This document shows, one piece after another, positions 27,280 to 36,910 of a DNA stretch of 64,000 bases. Source of the stretch: Acinetobacter vivianii. GTDB lineage: Bacteria > Pseudomonadota > Gammaproteobacteria > Pseudomonadales > Moraxellaceae. The translations under genes were made by a program, and so were the position numbers. The stretch's first letter is position 1; each line of letters opens with the position of its first letter. The DNA is taken from the NCBI RefSeq assembly GCF_014635885.1, contig NZ_BMDR01000001.1, positions 620,001 to 684,000 of the forward strand, read 5' to 3'. The notes under the pieces are model-generated. The model was not told the DNA's origin and made no database searches. It saw nothing but the letters and a program-made list of their open reading frames with translations.

Positions 27280-29007
27280 TTAGTCTTCCTCAAAATTGCG
27301 TTGATGTAATTGATAATACATACCATGTTTAGCCAACAGCTCAGCGTGGGTACCCTGCTCAATAATCTGGCCTTTGTCCATCACAACGATCAGATCTGCA
27401 TTCTCAACGGTCGATAAACGGTGTGCAATCACAATAGTTGTACGACCTTGCATCGCTTCGTCAAAGGCTTGTTGGATAAAGTATTCAGATTCATTATCCA
27501 GCGCACTGGTTGCTTCATCTAAAATCAAGATTGGAGAATCTTTAAGAATTGCACGGGCAATCGCAATACGTTGACGCTGACCACCGGAAAGGTTTAAGCC
27601 CTGTGCACCCAGAATCGTGTCATAGCCTTGTGGCAGATTCATGATGAAGTCATGTGCATAAGCTGCTTTCGCTGCTGCAATTACCTGCTCATCACTTGAA
27701 TCTTGTAATTGACCATAAGCAATATTGTCACGTACTGAACGGTTAAATAGTACAACTTGCTGATTCACTGTGGCAATTTGAGAGCGTAAATAAGCCAGCT
27801 CAATTTCTTTGACAGCAATGCCATCATAATAAATCTGACCTTCACTTAACTCTTGAAAACGTGGCAGCATGTTAACCAATGAGGTTTTACCTGCACCAGA
27901 ACGCCCAACCAAAGCAACAGTTTGTCCTGCTTTGATGGTTAAAGAGAAATCTTTAATGGCATGTGTACCATCTTCATAACGTAAGTTCGCATGATCAAAT
28001 TGAATATTGCCTTTTAATACAGGTTTCAACTGACCATCATTGACTTCTTCTGGTAAATCTAATAACTCAAATACTGAGTGTGCTGCAGCCAAACCGCGTT
28101 GCAGTTTTTCATTGATATCAGTCAAATTCTTTACAGGTTTAGAAATTAAACCAGCAGCAGTAATGAATGAAATGAACTCACCCGCAGAGGTATCGCCAAA
28201 CACTTGCGGACGTAGGGCTAACCAAAGGATGATTGCCATTGCCATCGACAACAAAAGCTGAATGATTGGGCTATTGATATTTTGCACCACAACCATTTTC
28301 AAACCACGACGTAAGTTTTCTTCAGAAGACTTATAAAAGCGCTTCTGTTCAAACTCTTCGCCAGTAAAGCTTTTCACAACCGAGTTTGCTGTAATGGTTT
28401 CTTGTACCACATGGTTCACATCACCCATTGTATTTTGTACTTGAATCGAGAGCTTACGCATCTTCTTCGATGCGATTCTGACCAAAATACCAATAAACGG
28501 CATGAAAACAACGATACACAGGGTTAAACGCCAATTGGTATAAAGTAGATAACTCAACAAACCAATAACAATCAAACCATCTTTAATCAAAGTCTGTAAA
28601 GACTCAGAGGATGCCGCCGTGAGCTGTTCAACGTTATACATCAGCTTCGCGCTGATATGACCCGCACTGTTATCAAGATAATACTGAGCTGGCAGTCTTA
28701 AAAGTTTTGCATACACTTCCTGACGAATACTGAATACCAGACTCCGCGAAATCACCGCTGAGAAATATCCACCGAGGAATAAACCTACGCCACGGAAGAA
28801 CATTAACAAGACGATGAGTGCAGGAAACCAGTCCAGATTCTCACGACTACCACTTTGAATTGCATCGATAATGTATTTAAGCAACTTTGCCACAGAAACT
28901 TCTGTGGCAGCGTTGATACCAAAACCAAGCAAGACAAATAAGGCAACGCCCCAATAAGATTTTAAATACGATATTAAGCGGACATAAACCTTAAAATCTT
29001 GATTCAC
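27280..29007 (-). CDS. msbA: Lipid A flippase/ABC transporter MsbA
   Basis: Flips core-lipid A across the inner membrane. 575 residues: an ABC exporter half-transporter with six N-terminal membrane helices, then an ATPase domain carrying Walker A GRSGAGKTSL, signature NLSGGQRQR, Walker B ILILDEATSALD and the switch His in IVIAHRLS. GTG start overlapping the exbD-like stop by four bases (GTGA), so translation is coupled. Confidence 0.95.
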   Translation of the reverse strand: MNQDFKVYVRLISYLKSYWGVALFVLLGFGINAATEVSVAKLLKYIIDAIQSGSRENLDWFPALIVLLMFFRGVGLFLGGYFSAVISRSLVFSIRQEVYAKLLRLPAQYYLDNSAGHISAKLMYNVEQLTAASSESLQTLIKDGLIVIGLLSYLLYTNWRLTLCIVVFMPFIGILVRIASKKMRKLSIQVQNTMGDVNHVVQETITANSVVKSFTGEEFEQKRFYKSSEENLRRGLKMVVVQNINSPIIQLLLSMAMAIILWLALRPQVFGDTSAGEFISFITAAGLISKPVKNLTDINEKLQRGLAAAHSVFELLDLPEEVNDGQLKPVLKGNIQFDHANLRYEDGTHAIKDFSLTIKAGQTVALVGRSGAGKTSLVNMLPRFQELSEGQIYYDGIAVKEIELAYLRSQIATVNQQVVLFNRSVRDNIAYGQLQDSSDEQVIAAAKAAYAHDFIMNLPQGYDTILGAQGLNLSGGQRQRIAIARAILKDSPILILDEATSALDNESEYFIQQAFDEAMQGRTTIVIAHRLSTVENADLIVVMDKGQIIEQGTHAELLAKHGMYYQLHQRNFEED

Positions 29008-29432
29008 TCAGTAAAACCTCTAGTTGGAACTTTAGTGCTGATATTGACGTTCATAAAGCCAAGCTGGCCTGCCACATCCATCACCCGAATCACATCTTGA
29101 TGAGTGGCTTTCGCATCAGCAGCAATAATAAACATCAAATCGCGACGATCTTGAGCAACCTGCTTGATCGCAGTACTTAAATCGGCAATATCTTTACTGG
29201 ATAAAGCCTGACCATTCACAGCATAATGCCCTGTGGAGTCTACCATGATTTCAATTTTGTGATCGAACTGTTTAGGCGGAACCCCTTGTGCATCGGGCAG
29301 TGTCAGATTTATACGACTTTGTTGACTAAAAGTCGTGGATAATAATAAAAACACCAAAATAAATAACATACAGTCAATCATTGGTGTCAAATTAATATGA
29401 ATATCTTCAACTTGAGAACGTTTAAATTTCAT
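29004..29432 (-). CDS. ExbD/TolR-family biopolymer transport protein
   Basis: 142 residues with one N-terminal helix carrying the conserved Asp (INLTPMIDCMLFILVFLLLSTTF), then a periplasmic domain. With the ExbB-like gene upstream it forms a proton-driven motor module. It overlaps msbA, an arrangement also known in Pseudomonas-type genomes (exbB-exbD-lpxK-kdsB). No tonB is adjacent, so the energised partner is undefined. Confidence 0.9.
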   Translation of the reverse strand: MKFKRSQVEDIHINLTPMIDCMLFILVFLLLSTTFSQQSRINLTLPDAQGVPPKQFDHKIEIMVDSTGHYAVNGQALSSKDIADLSTAIKQVAQDRRDLMFIIAADAKATHQDVIRVMDVAGQLGFMNVNISTKVPTRGFTE

Positions 29433-29446
29433 GATGCCACCTCGGC

Positions 29447-30076
29447 TCAGCTTGCACGACGGTGTTCTTGTAAAGGAGACGCTTTTTTATAGAAAAGCGC
29501 AGCATGAAATAAAGTCGATTGCTGTTCCAACTCCGCAATATATTCATGCACGACACGTTGAAAATAACGATAGGCAATCATTGCAGGAATCGCAATCAGC
29601 ATCCCCACGGCTGTGGTAATCAAGGCTTTTGAAATCCCAGGCATCATCATGCTGGCATTGCCTGCAGAACCGACATCAATCACCAAAAATGATTCAATGA
29701 TTCCCAGTACAGTACCGAGTAAACCCAGTAAAGGTGCAATTGCACTCAATGTACCAAGGAAATTAATATTCTTTTCTAAGGCGCTGATCTCTTGCGAAGC
29801 AGTGGCTTCCATTTGCGCACGGGCAAATTGTTCACCCTGATCCTGATGATCATAACCTGCTTTTAAAATACGTCCGAGTGGACTTTTCAATGCTTCATCC
29901 TGCTCGAGCTGTGCAATCACAGTATCAGCATCTGTCGCATTGACCAGTAAAGCCTGAGGTAAAACTTGTGATCGCTTTAAACGAATATATCGTTCAATCG
30001 TAATCGCAACCGTAAAAATTGATGACAGAATAAGGGGCAGCATTAACCAGCCACCCGCTTTCACAAGTTCCCACAT
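29447..30076 (-). CDS. MotA/TolQ/ExbB-family proton channel protein
   Basis: About 209 residues with three membrane helices (near 10-30, 115-140 and 155-180) and the family stretch FLGTLSAIAPLLGLLGTVLGIIESF. I place the start at ATG 30076, with GGGG eight bases upstream, rather than a TTG at 30088. It partners the ExbD-like protein 14 bases downstream and begins the lipopolysaccharide operon after parB. Confidence 0.9.
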   Translation of the reverse strand: MWELVKAGGWLMLPLILSSIFTVAITIERYIRLKRSQVLPQALLVNATDADTVIAQLEQDEALKSPLGRILKAGYDHQDQGEQFARAQMEATASQEISALEKNINFLGTLSAIAPLLGLLGTVLGIIESFLVIDVGSAGNASMMMPGISKALITTAVGMLIAIPAMIAYRYFQRVVHEYIAELEQQSTLFHAALFYKKASPLQEHRRAS

Positions 30077-30123
30077 ATTATTCCCCAATAATATTTAAAA
30101 TATAAAAGGACGTATCCTAAATA

Positions 30124-31011
30124 TTAGTTAGGTAAACAAATATTGAGGATTCCATCCAACTCATCCAATGAGTGGTAGTGAATGACCATTTTCCCTTTAC
30201 CTTTCTGGTTATGGTCAATTTTTACATTTGCTCCGAAACGTTCTGAGAGTTTCTGAGTCAATTGTTCAATGTCAGGAGAAATCTGAGCCTTTTCCTTTTC
30301 AGGTTTTGGTTCACTCCACTCACGTACTAACTGTTCAGTTTGACGTACCGATAAAGCTTTTTCAATCACGATCTGCGCGACTGAAATCTGGTCTTTGGTT
30401 TTTAGCGCGAGAATAGCACGCGCATGTCCCATATCGATTTGACCTTGTTGCATTAGGTCTTTAATCGGATCAGCAAGACTCAAGAGGCGCAATAAGTTGC
30501 TCACGGTGGTACGTGCCTTACCGACGGTATCGGCAATTTCCTGATGACTTAAACCGAACTCATCATGGAAACGCTGTAAAGCCATTGCCTGATCAATTGG
30601 ATTTAAATCCTGACGCTGAATGTTTTCAATTAACGCTAGAGCAATGGCAACCTGATCATTTAAATCACGCACAATCGCAGGAATTTCAGTCAGACCCGCC
30701 AACTGCGCAGCGCGCCAACGACGCTCACCCGCAATAATTTCGTATGGATGCTGCTCATCATCGATAGGACGAATGACAATCGGTTGCATCACACCATGTT
30801 TTTCAATCGATGCTGCAAGCTCTTGTAAGTCTTGTTCATGAATAAAGCGACGTGGTTGATATTCACCACGTTTTAATAAATTGACATCAATTTGCTTGAG
30901 TTGACCATGATCCAAGGCCTGTGCTTCAAGTTGCAATTTCTCTTTTTGAATTGAACCTAATAGTGCATCTAAACCACGACCTTTAGCCAATCCGCGTTTT
31001 TTGATGCTCAT
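30124..31011 (-). CDS. parB: Chromosome partitioning protein ParB
   Basis: 295 residues: N-terminal CTPase/ParB-N domain with GERRWRAAQLAG, central HTH (LSHQEIADTVGKARTTVSNLLRLLSL) for parS binding, and C-terminal dimerisation domain. It loads at parS near the origin and slides as a CTP-bound clamp, stimulating ParA. It overlaps parA by four bases (ATGA). The rsmG-parA-parB block usually lies near the chromosomal origin, so this window may be origin-proximal. Confidence 0.96.
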   Translation of the reverse strand: MSIKKRGLAKGRGLDALLGSIQKEKLQLEAQALDHGQLKQIDVNLLKRGEYQPRRFIHEQDLQELAASIEKHGVMQPIVIRPIDDEQHPYEIIAGERRWRAAQLAGLTEIPAIVRDLNDQVAIALALIENIQRQDLNPIDQAMALQRFHDEFGLSHQEIADTVGKARTTVSNLLRLLSLADPIKDLMQQGQIDMGHARAILALKTKDQISVAQIVIEKALSVRQTEQLVREWSEPKPEKEKAQISPDIEQLTQKLSERFGANVKIDHNQKGKGKMVIHYHSLDELDGILNICLPN

Positions 31012-31790
31012 ACAGCACTTCCTTTTTTCACTTTACTTTTCTTCAATATTTCTGCAGCGAGATTCAAATATGAAATAGCGCCTTTAGAACTTTTCTCAAA
31101 ATAGATCACAGGTAAACCATGTGCTGGCGCTTCCGCCAAACGGATATTACGAGGAATCACTGTCTCGTATAACTTTTTACCAAAATATTGCTCTAATTCG
31201 GCAGACACATCACGTGTCAATGCATTACGAGCGTCATACATGGTACGTAATACCCCTACAATTTCCAAGTTTGGATTAAGGGCTTTTTGTATACGGTCAA
31301 TGGTTTGCGTAAGATCAGCCAAACCTTCCAGTGCATAGTATTCACATTGCATTGGAATAATCACGCCGTTTACGGCAGCTAAGGCATTGACGGTAATCAA
31401 GCTAAGGCTTGGCGCACAATCGACAATGATATAGTCAAAGGCAGGCTCTACTTCCTGCAAGGCATTTTTAAGAATGAACTCACGCCCTTCCTGTTCTGCA
31501 ATTGCAAGCTCTACCCCAGCAAGTTCACGGTTCGCACCTAAAACCTTATAACCGACTTCTGCTTTCTGAATCGCAGTTTCAATCGGCACTTCACCCAGCA
31601 ATACATCTGTCACCGAGTACAGTAAATCATTCTTTTGAATGCCAGACCCCATGGTGGCATTCCCTTGTGAGTCCATATCAACCAACAAGACACGTTTTTT
31701 CAAGATCGCCAAAGAGGCAGCAAGATTGACTGCTGTCGTGGTTTTCCCTACACCACCTTTTTGGTTTGCAATCGCAATAATTTGAGCCAT
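31008..31790 (-). CDS. parA: Chromosome partitioning ATPase ParA
   Basis: 260 residues. Deviant Walker A KGGVGKTTTAVNLAA at the N-terminus, DMDSQGNATMG and DYIIVDCAPSLS are as in chromosomal ParA/Soj. It drives origin segregation with ParB. It follows rsmG by 18 bases in the conserved rsmG-parA-parB order. Confidence 0.97.
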   Translation of the reverse strand: MAQIIAIANQKGGVGKTTTAVNLAASLAILKKRVLLVDMDSQGNATMGSGIQKNDLLYSVTDVLLGEVPIETAIQKAEVGYKVLGANRELAGVELAIAEQEGREFILKNALQEVEPAFDYIIVDCAPSLSLITVNALAAVNGVIIPMQCEYYALEGLADLTQTIDRIQKALNPNLEIVGVLRTMYDARNALTRDVSAELEQYFGKKLYETVIPRNIRLAEAPAHGLPVIYFEKSSKGAISYLNLAAEILKKSKVKKGSAV

Positions 31791-31807
31791 GATTACCCTT
31801 AATATTT

Positions 31808-32443
31808 TTATTGAATACGTTGAAGTAAAAGTAAATGACGTTGTTCATCTAATCTCGGGACACGAAGTTCAATGATCTTACATGAATACTCATCTTTCAT
31901 TTGCTCAATTTCATCAGCTGGAATCAAGCCTTTCATTGCAGCAATAATACTCTGATCATGCATATATGGTTGTGCGGCATTGACAAAGTCGGTTAAAGAC
32001 GCAAATGCGCGACTTGTAATGACATCGAACTGACCCAGCTCACCAATACTATCTTCATTTTCAACACGTGTTTGAACCGCAATTACATTTTGCAGTTTCA
32101 AGTCAGCAATAAACTGCTTCAGGAAACGAATTTTTTTCCCGTTCGAATCCAAAAGGACACAAGAACGTTCTGGCTGGCATAATGCAATGATCATGCCTGG
32201 CATGCCACCACCAGTTCCTACATCTAATAAACGACCTTGCGGCAAATCATTCAAGATACTTAAGCTATCTAATAAATGTTTAACCAGCATTTCTTTCGGC
32301 TCACGAATAGCCGTTAAATTATATGCCTTATTCCACAGCACCAGAGCATCTTGATATTTCAATAAGAGTGTTAGGGTGTCCTCACTCAGGTTCAGACCCA
32401 GAGCTTGACTACCTTGCTTTAATTCTTGAAAAAAAGGATGCAT
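31808..32443 (-). CDS. rsmG: 16S rRNA (guanine527-N7)-methyltransferase
   Basis: Methylates G527 of 16S rRNA; loss gives low-level streptomycin resistance. About 211 residues from the ATG at 32443 (MHPFFQEL), which matches the usual length; an upstream in-frame ATG at 32497 would add 18 residues with little support. SAM-binding motif LLDVGTGGGMPGMIIA is seen. Upstream of parA in the same direction. Confidence 0.95.
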   Translation of the reverse strand: MHPFFQELKQGSQALGLNLSEDTLTLLLKYQDALVLWNKAYNLTAIREPKEMLVKHLLDSLSILNDLPQGRLLDVGTGGGMPGMIIALCQPERSCVLLDSNGKKIRFLKQFIADLKLQNVIAVQTRVENEDSIGELGQFDVITSRAFASLTDFVNAAQPYMHDQSIIAAMKGLIPADEIEQMKDEYSCKIIELRVPRLDEQRHLLLLQRIQ

Positions 32444-32617
32444 AACAGTGCAACATCTCGATAAATTTGCTGTGCAGTATACCGATTTCTGATACAAGGC
32501 ACAGTAGGACTTGTTGAACGATTATGCAGTTAATCATTTACAAGCATGATAAACTGCACAATCCATTAAGTTTTTGTCTTTTCTTAAGCAAATCAAAGAT
32601 AGACAAAGCAATTTTTG

Positions 32618-33307
32618 TTATACAAAAGCGCCTTGCTTGATTTGTTGATCAAGCTGCTCTAGACGCTCAGGCGTTCCTACATCGACCCAGATCGCCTGCA
32701 TCTTTTCAGCTGAAACTAGCTGCTGTTGCATCGCCTGTTTCAACAAAGGTGCCAAAGGTCGCTTGCCATTTTCTAGCCCAGTAAACATGTGTGGCGCTAA
32801 AATAGCAACACCGCTATAGGTTAAGGCTTCTCCCAACTGTTCCTGCTCAAAAGTATAAGCTAAATCATTTGCCAGGATGAAGTCTCCTTTTAAATGTTGA
32901 GGCGGGTTTTCGACCAAGACCAAATGCGCCTGCTTATCTTCTAACTGAACATTGAGCAGTGATGAAAAGTCCATCGTGGTCCAGACATCCCCATTCACCA
33001 AAATGAATGGTTCATCACCCAGCAATGGCAAAGCATTGATGATGCCGCCTGCTGTTTCCAGACCTTCACCTTCATGTGACCATAAGATGGTGACACCAAA
33101 TTGAGAGCCATCACCTAAAGCAGCAACAAGCTTATCGCCTAACCAAGCCGTATTGATCACAATCTCTGTGACGCCAACCTTCTGCAACTTTTCAATATGC
33201 CAGACAATCAGCGGTTTCCCACCGACTTCCAACAAAGGCTTTGGTGTATGCAAAGTCAATGGACGCATGCGATTGCCTAAACCAGCAGCAAGAATCATCG
33301 CTTTCAT
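32618..33307 (-). CDS. murU: N-acetylmuramate alpha-1-phosphate uridylyltransferase
   Basis: 229 residues, nucleotidyltransferase fold with AAGLGNRMRPLTLHTPKPLLEV and VNGDVWTT. It directly follows the AmgK-type kinase with start/stop overlap (ATGA-like). The AmgK/MurU pair recycles peptidoglycan sugars straight to UDP-MurNAc, bypassing MurA and therefore lowering fosfomycin sensitivity, as shown in Pseudomonas putida. Context supports MurU over other sugar nucleotidyltransferases. Confidence 0.9.
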   Translation of the reverse strand: MKAMILAAGLGNRMRPLTLHTPKPLLEVGGKPLIVWHIEKLQKVGVTEIVINTAWLGDKLVAALGDGSQFGVTILWSHEGEGLETAGGIINALPLLGDEPFILVNGDVWTTMDFSSLLNVQLEDKQAHLVLVENPPQHLKGDFILANDLAYTFEQEQLGEALTYSGVAILAPHMFTGLENGKRPLAPLLKQAMQQQLVSAEKMQAIWVDVGTPERLEQLDQQIKQGAFV

Positions 33308-34320
33308 TATGCTGCAACCTCGTAATCACCATATTGCGCAATAAACTTAGGCATGACAACGTCACGGATAAATTGCATAAAGTCATTCAACTCATCATAA
33401 CCTTGGCTTTCTTCAAGTAAATACCACATCACTCGCGGTAAGTCTTTTAAGTAACCTGATTTGCCATCACGCTCGAATAAACGGACAAAAATACCTAAAA
33501 TCTTGATGTGACGTTGAATCGCCATCAGGTCTGCATCACGCTTGAACTGCTCAAAACTACGATTTTCTTTAGCAGAAGCTGGCAATAAGTTGTAGAACAC
33601 TTCAAACCATTGATAAACACGCTCAGCATTCCACTGCACGTAGGCGTCACGGGTAATCGAAATCAGGTCATAAGTATCTGCGCCAATCACAGCATCCTGA
33701 AAATCAATCACCCCTAATTCTTGTTCATTTTCAATTTTCATTAAATTACGACTATGAAAATCACGATGTACAATTACTTGCGGCTGCTGAGTTGCTTCGA
33801 TCGCCAGAAAATCAAAGGCTTGTTCAATGGTTTCCAACTGCTGCTCTGTCGGCTGAATCTTTAATGAAGGCAACATCCATTCTGTTAGCAAACGCATTTC
33901 TGTCATAAGCTTTTCATACGAATACGCTGGCAAATGAGCCTGCCCATCAACCTGTTGCAGTTCAATCAACTGTTTAAAGCTTTGAGCATAATACTCATCT
34001 ACTGTTTTATCATTCAGTAATGTTGATAGCACCACATCACCAAAATCTTCCAGAAGTAATAAACCCAATGTCAGGTCTTTGGCCACGATATGCGGAACAC
34101 GCACACCATTTTTGTCAAAGAACTCATCAATATTTACAAATGGTGCACAATCTTCTTTTTCAGGCGGCGCATCCATGAGCATATATGTTTTGTTTTGTAA
34201 CTTAATTCGCGCATAACGACGAAAGCTTGCATCTCCTGCTAAAAAGTTGATCTCGAATTGATCAGATTGGAGAGTGGCTTGAAGCCAAGTTTGTATCAAT
34301 TGTTCACGTTGTGTATTCAT
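33307..34320 (-). CDS. amgK: N-acetylmuramate/N-acetylglucosamine kinase
   Basis: About 337 residues, aminoglycoside-phosphotransferase fold: nucleotide-binding half with AGDASFRRYARI, then VIVHRDFHSRNLM and GVIDFQDAVIGADTYDL, holding the catalytic and metal-binding Asp residues. I use the ATG 34320; a TTG lies two codons upstream. It is divergent from lptD, the usual gene order in pseudomonads and Acinetobacter. First step of the anhydro-recycling shunt with MurU. Confidence 0.92.
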   Translation of the reverse strand: MNTQREQLIQTWLQATLQSDQFEINFLAGDASFRRYARIKLQNKTYMLMDAPPEKEDCAPFVNIDEFFDKNGVRVPHIVAKDLTLGLLLLEDFGDVVLSTLLNDKTVDEYYAQSFKQLIELQQVDGQAHLPAYSYEKLMTEMRLLTEWMLPSLKIQPTEQQLETIEQAFDFLAIEATQQPQVIVHRDFHSRNLMKIENEQELGVIDFQDAVIGADTYDLISITRDAYVQWNAERVYQWFEVFYNLLPASAKENRSFEQFKRDADLMAIQRHIKILGIFVRLFERDGKSGYLKDLPRVMWYLLEESQGYDELNDFMQFIRDVVMPKFIAQYGDYEVAA

Positions 34321-34438
34321 TTGCAATAAAATCTAAAACTAGCTGAGATTTTGAAAGCTTAAGTGTAGCCACTTATCAACTTTTTCTCTATGATGCGACA
34401 ATAATTAATTGTGAATTAGCGTACTGGTTAATGAGACA

Positions 34439-36910
34439 ATGAAACATCAGTTTAAATTTAATCCTTTAGCAACAGCTATTTTGACACTCTTGTGTGGCGG
34501 CTCGATTCAATCCAGTTTCGCGGCACAAGCTGATGCTGTCTCTACGCTTGACAACAAACAGCTCAAAGCAGCCATTCGAAATCAAGGACAGCAAGACCAA
34601 GAAAGTTATCCTGGGGAACATTTTTTCCAGCAATATTATGTAGACAAATCTGCACCAGAAGTCCAATTGCGTGATAACCGCTATTTAAGTTCTTCTTTTT
34701 GCCAAGGGACTTGGGTAACACCAATTAATCCTGAAACCAAAGCGGGAGATGCGAGTACCACCACTTCAGTGATTACTGCTGACTATGGACACTACAATCC
34801 AGCGGGTGATTCAGTTCTGCAAGGCAATGTCGTCATTGATCAGGAAGGCCGCACTATTCGTGCCGATCAGGTCACTATTGACTCAACACAAACACATGCC
34901 AATGCTGAAGGTCGAGTACAACTTGCTCAATCAGGTCTCCTCACCCAAAGTGATGCAATTGACTATAATTTAAAGACCCAGACTGGGGATTTAAACAATA
35001 GTTTCTATATCTCAGAACAACAACATGCACATGGTCATGCCACTCAGATCAAACGTGCCAATGAAAATCTGGTAATCTTTAAAGATGCAAGTTATACCGC
35101 ATGTCCACCAGAACAAAAACCAGCATGGAAAATTCAGGCCAAAGAAATTGAGTTAAATCAGGATACAGGTCGTGGTGTCACACGCGGTACAAAATTCTAT
35201 GTTAAAGATGTGCCCGTACTTGCCGTTCCGTATTTCAATTTCCCAATTGATGACCGCCGTACTACAGGTTTACTGAGTCCAAGCTTTGGCTATAGTAATG
35301 ACGGTGGCGCACAACTTGCCGCACCAGTTTATCTAAACCTTGCACCGAATTACGATCTTACGCTCACACCAAGCTTTATGAGTAAACGTGGAGCGAAATT
35401 AGATGCTGAATTCCGCTATATGACCGAAAGCTTCGGTTCTGGTCGTATTTGGGGTGGTTATATTGCTCAAGATAATCAATATGACAATGAAGACCGTGAA
35501 GACCTTCACTTTCTTCATAACTGGAGAATCAATGATCAATGGTCGACCAATCTAGAATATAACTACGCATCAGATAAAGATTATTTTTCAGACTTTAATA
35601 ACAACCCCAACACACGTACAGATCTAAATTTACGTCGTGCCTGGGAACTGAATTATGGTAATGGTATCCCTGGTCTTAGAGCTCAGTTAAAAGTCGAAGA
35701 CTTCCAGACTTTGGATAAAACGATTAAAGATGCAGACAAACCTTATGCTCGATTGCCGCAATTCTTATTAAATTATGTCACTGGTGATCCACAAGGCCTC
35801 CAATATGAATTTAATAATGATACCGCATACTTCAAGAAATCAATTGAAGATGGTTCCGCACTTGAATCAAGTGGTACCCGTATCTACAACCAGTTTGCAG
35901 TTCGATATAATTATCTAACGCCATCATGGTTCTATGTCGTTCCAGAAGTTTCTGTTCGCAGTATCAATACTTTCTTCGATCAGGATTCAAAAGAAGGTCG
36001 TGGATTATCAGCTTCAGATGACTTAGAAAAATCAGTTGTCGTTCCTCAATTCACACTTGCTACAGGAATGACATTTGAAAAAGATGGTAAATACTTACAA
36101 AGCATTTCACCTCGTGCTTTCTATGCTTATTCACCATATAAAAAACAGGATGATCATCCAAACTTTGACTCTACTTCAGCATCAATCAATTACGACCAAC
36201 TGTTTAACCCCTACCGTTTCTATGGTCATGACCGTTTAGATGACAATAACTTCCTATCGCTTGGGGTGACGTATAGCCTTTTAGATACGGAAGGTTTAGA
36301 ACGTATCAAAGCAAGTGTTGGACAAAGTTACTATTTCAGTGATCGTCGTGTAAGCCTAAATGAAAAACTAGATGAGTTTGATACACAACGCCGTACAGGC
36401 CCGATTGTGAGTTTATCTAGCCAGCTCAACCAGAACGTTACGATCAGTTCAAATGCTGCATGGATGTCAAACGGTGACAATGCACAGCGCGATTTCCAAG
36501 CCTACTATACAGGCGACAAAGGTAATCTCTATAACTTAGGCTATTTCTACCGCAAAGATATTCCTGATCGTCAAGATTCTTATGATCAAGTGGTTGCATC
36601 CTTTATACAACCTGTAAAAGACAATTGGCGTATTATGGGTCATGCTCAATACGACATCGACAACAATGTCATGCGCGAATACCTACTTGGCGTAAATTAT
36701 GAATCTTGTTGTTGGGCTGTGTCAGTCTATGGCCGCTCTTACTATAACGATCTGGATGATCCAAATACTCCAGGGGTTCGTAAAAAGAATGCGGTTATGG
36801 CTGAATTCACACTGAAAGGTCTTGGCGCTTTAAACAATAAGCTCGCTTCACTTCTGGAGAATAGAGTTTTAGGTTTCAACAAAATTAATCAATCTTGGAC
36901 ACAACGTTAA
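34439..36910 (+). CDS. lptD: LPS-assembly outer-membrane protein LptD
   Basis: 823 residues. Signal peptide (MKHQFKFNPLATAILTLLCGGSIQSSFAA), an N-terminal OstA/LptA-like jellyroll domain (about 120-240) and a long C-terminal beta-barrel. The vicinal Cys pair near the end (ESCCWAVSVYGR) and N-domain Cys residues fit the disulfide pattern of LptD. Inserts LPS in the outer leaflet with LptE. Its final codon and stop overlap surA. Confidence 0.96.
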   Translation: MKHQFKFNPLATAILTLLCGGSIQSSFAAQADAVSTLDNKQLKAAIRNQGQQDQESYPGEHFFQQYYVDKSAPEVQLRDNRYLSSSFCQGTWVTPINPETKAGDASTTTSVITADYGHYNPAGDSVLQGNVVIDQEGRTIRADQVTIDSTQTHANAEGRVQLAQSGLLTQSDAIDYNLKTQTGDLNNSFYISEQQHAHGHATQIKRANENLVIFKDASYTACPPEQKPAWKIQAKEIELNQDTGRGVTRGTKFYVKDVPVLAVPYFNFPIDDRRTTGLLSPSFGYSNDGGAQLAAPVYLNLAPNYDLTLTPSFMSKRGAKLDAEFRYMTESFGSGRIWGGYIAQDNQYDNEDREDLHFLHNWRINDQWSTNLEYNYASDKDYFSDFNNNPNTRTDLNLRRAWELNYGNGIPGLRAQLKVEDFQTLDKTIKDADKPYARLPQFLLNYVTGDPQGLQYEFNNDTAYFKKSIEDGSALESSGTRIYNQFAVRYNYLTPSWFYVVPEVSVRSINTFFDQDSKEGRGLSASDDLEKSVVVPQFTLATGMTFEKDGKYLQSISPRAFYAYSPYKKQDDHPNFDSTSASINYDQLFNPYRFYGHDRLDDNNFLSLGVTYSLLDTEGLERIKASVGQSYYFSDRRVSLNEKLDEFDTQRRTGPIVSLSSQLNQNVTISSNAAWMSNGDNAQRDFQAYYTGDKGNLYNLGYFYRKDIPDRQDSYDQVVASFIQPVKDNWRIMGHAQYDIDNNVMREYLLGVNYESCCWAVSVYGRSYYNDLDDPNTPGVRKKNAVMAEFTLKGLGALNNKLASLLENRVLGFNKINQSWTQR

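Noticed and set aside
35000..36900. Coding signal on the strand opposite lptD and other antisense ORFs of 60-130 codons across the window
   Set aside because: These are shadows of well-conserved genes, without ribosome sites or recognisable domains.
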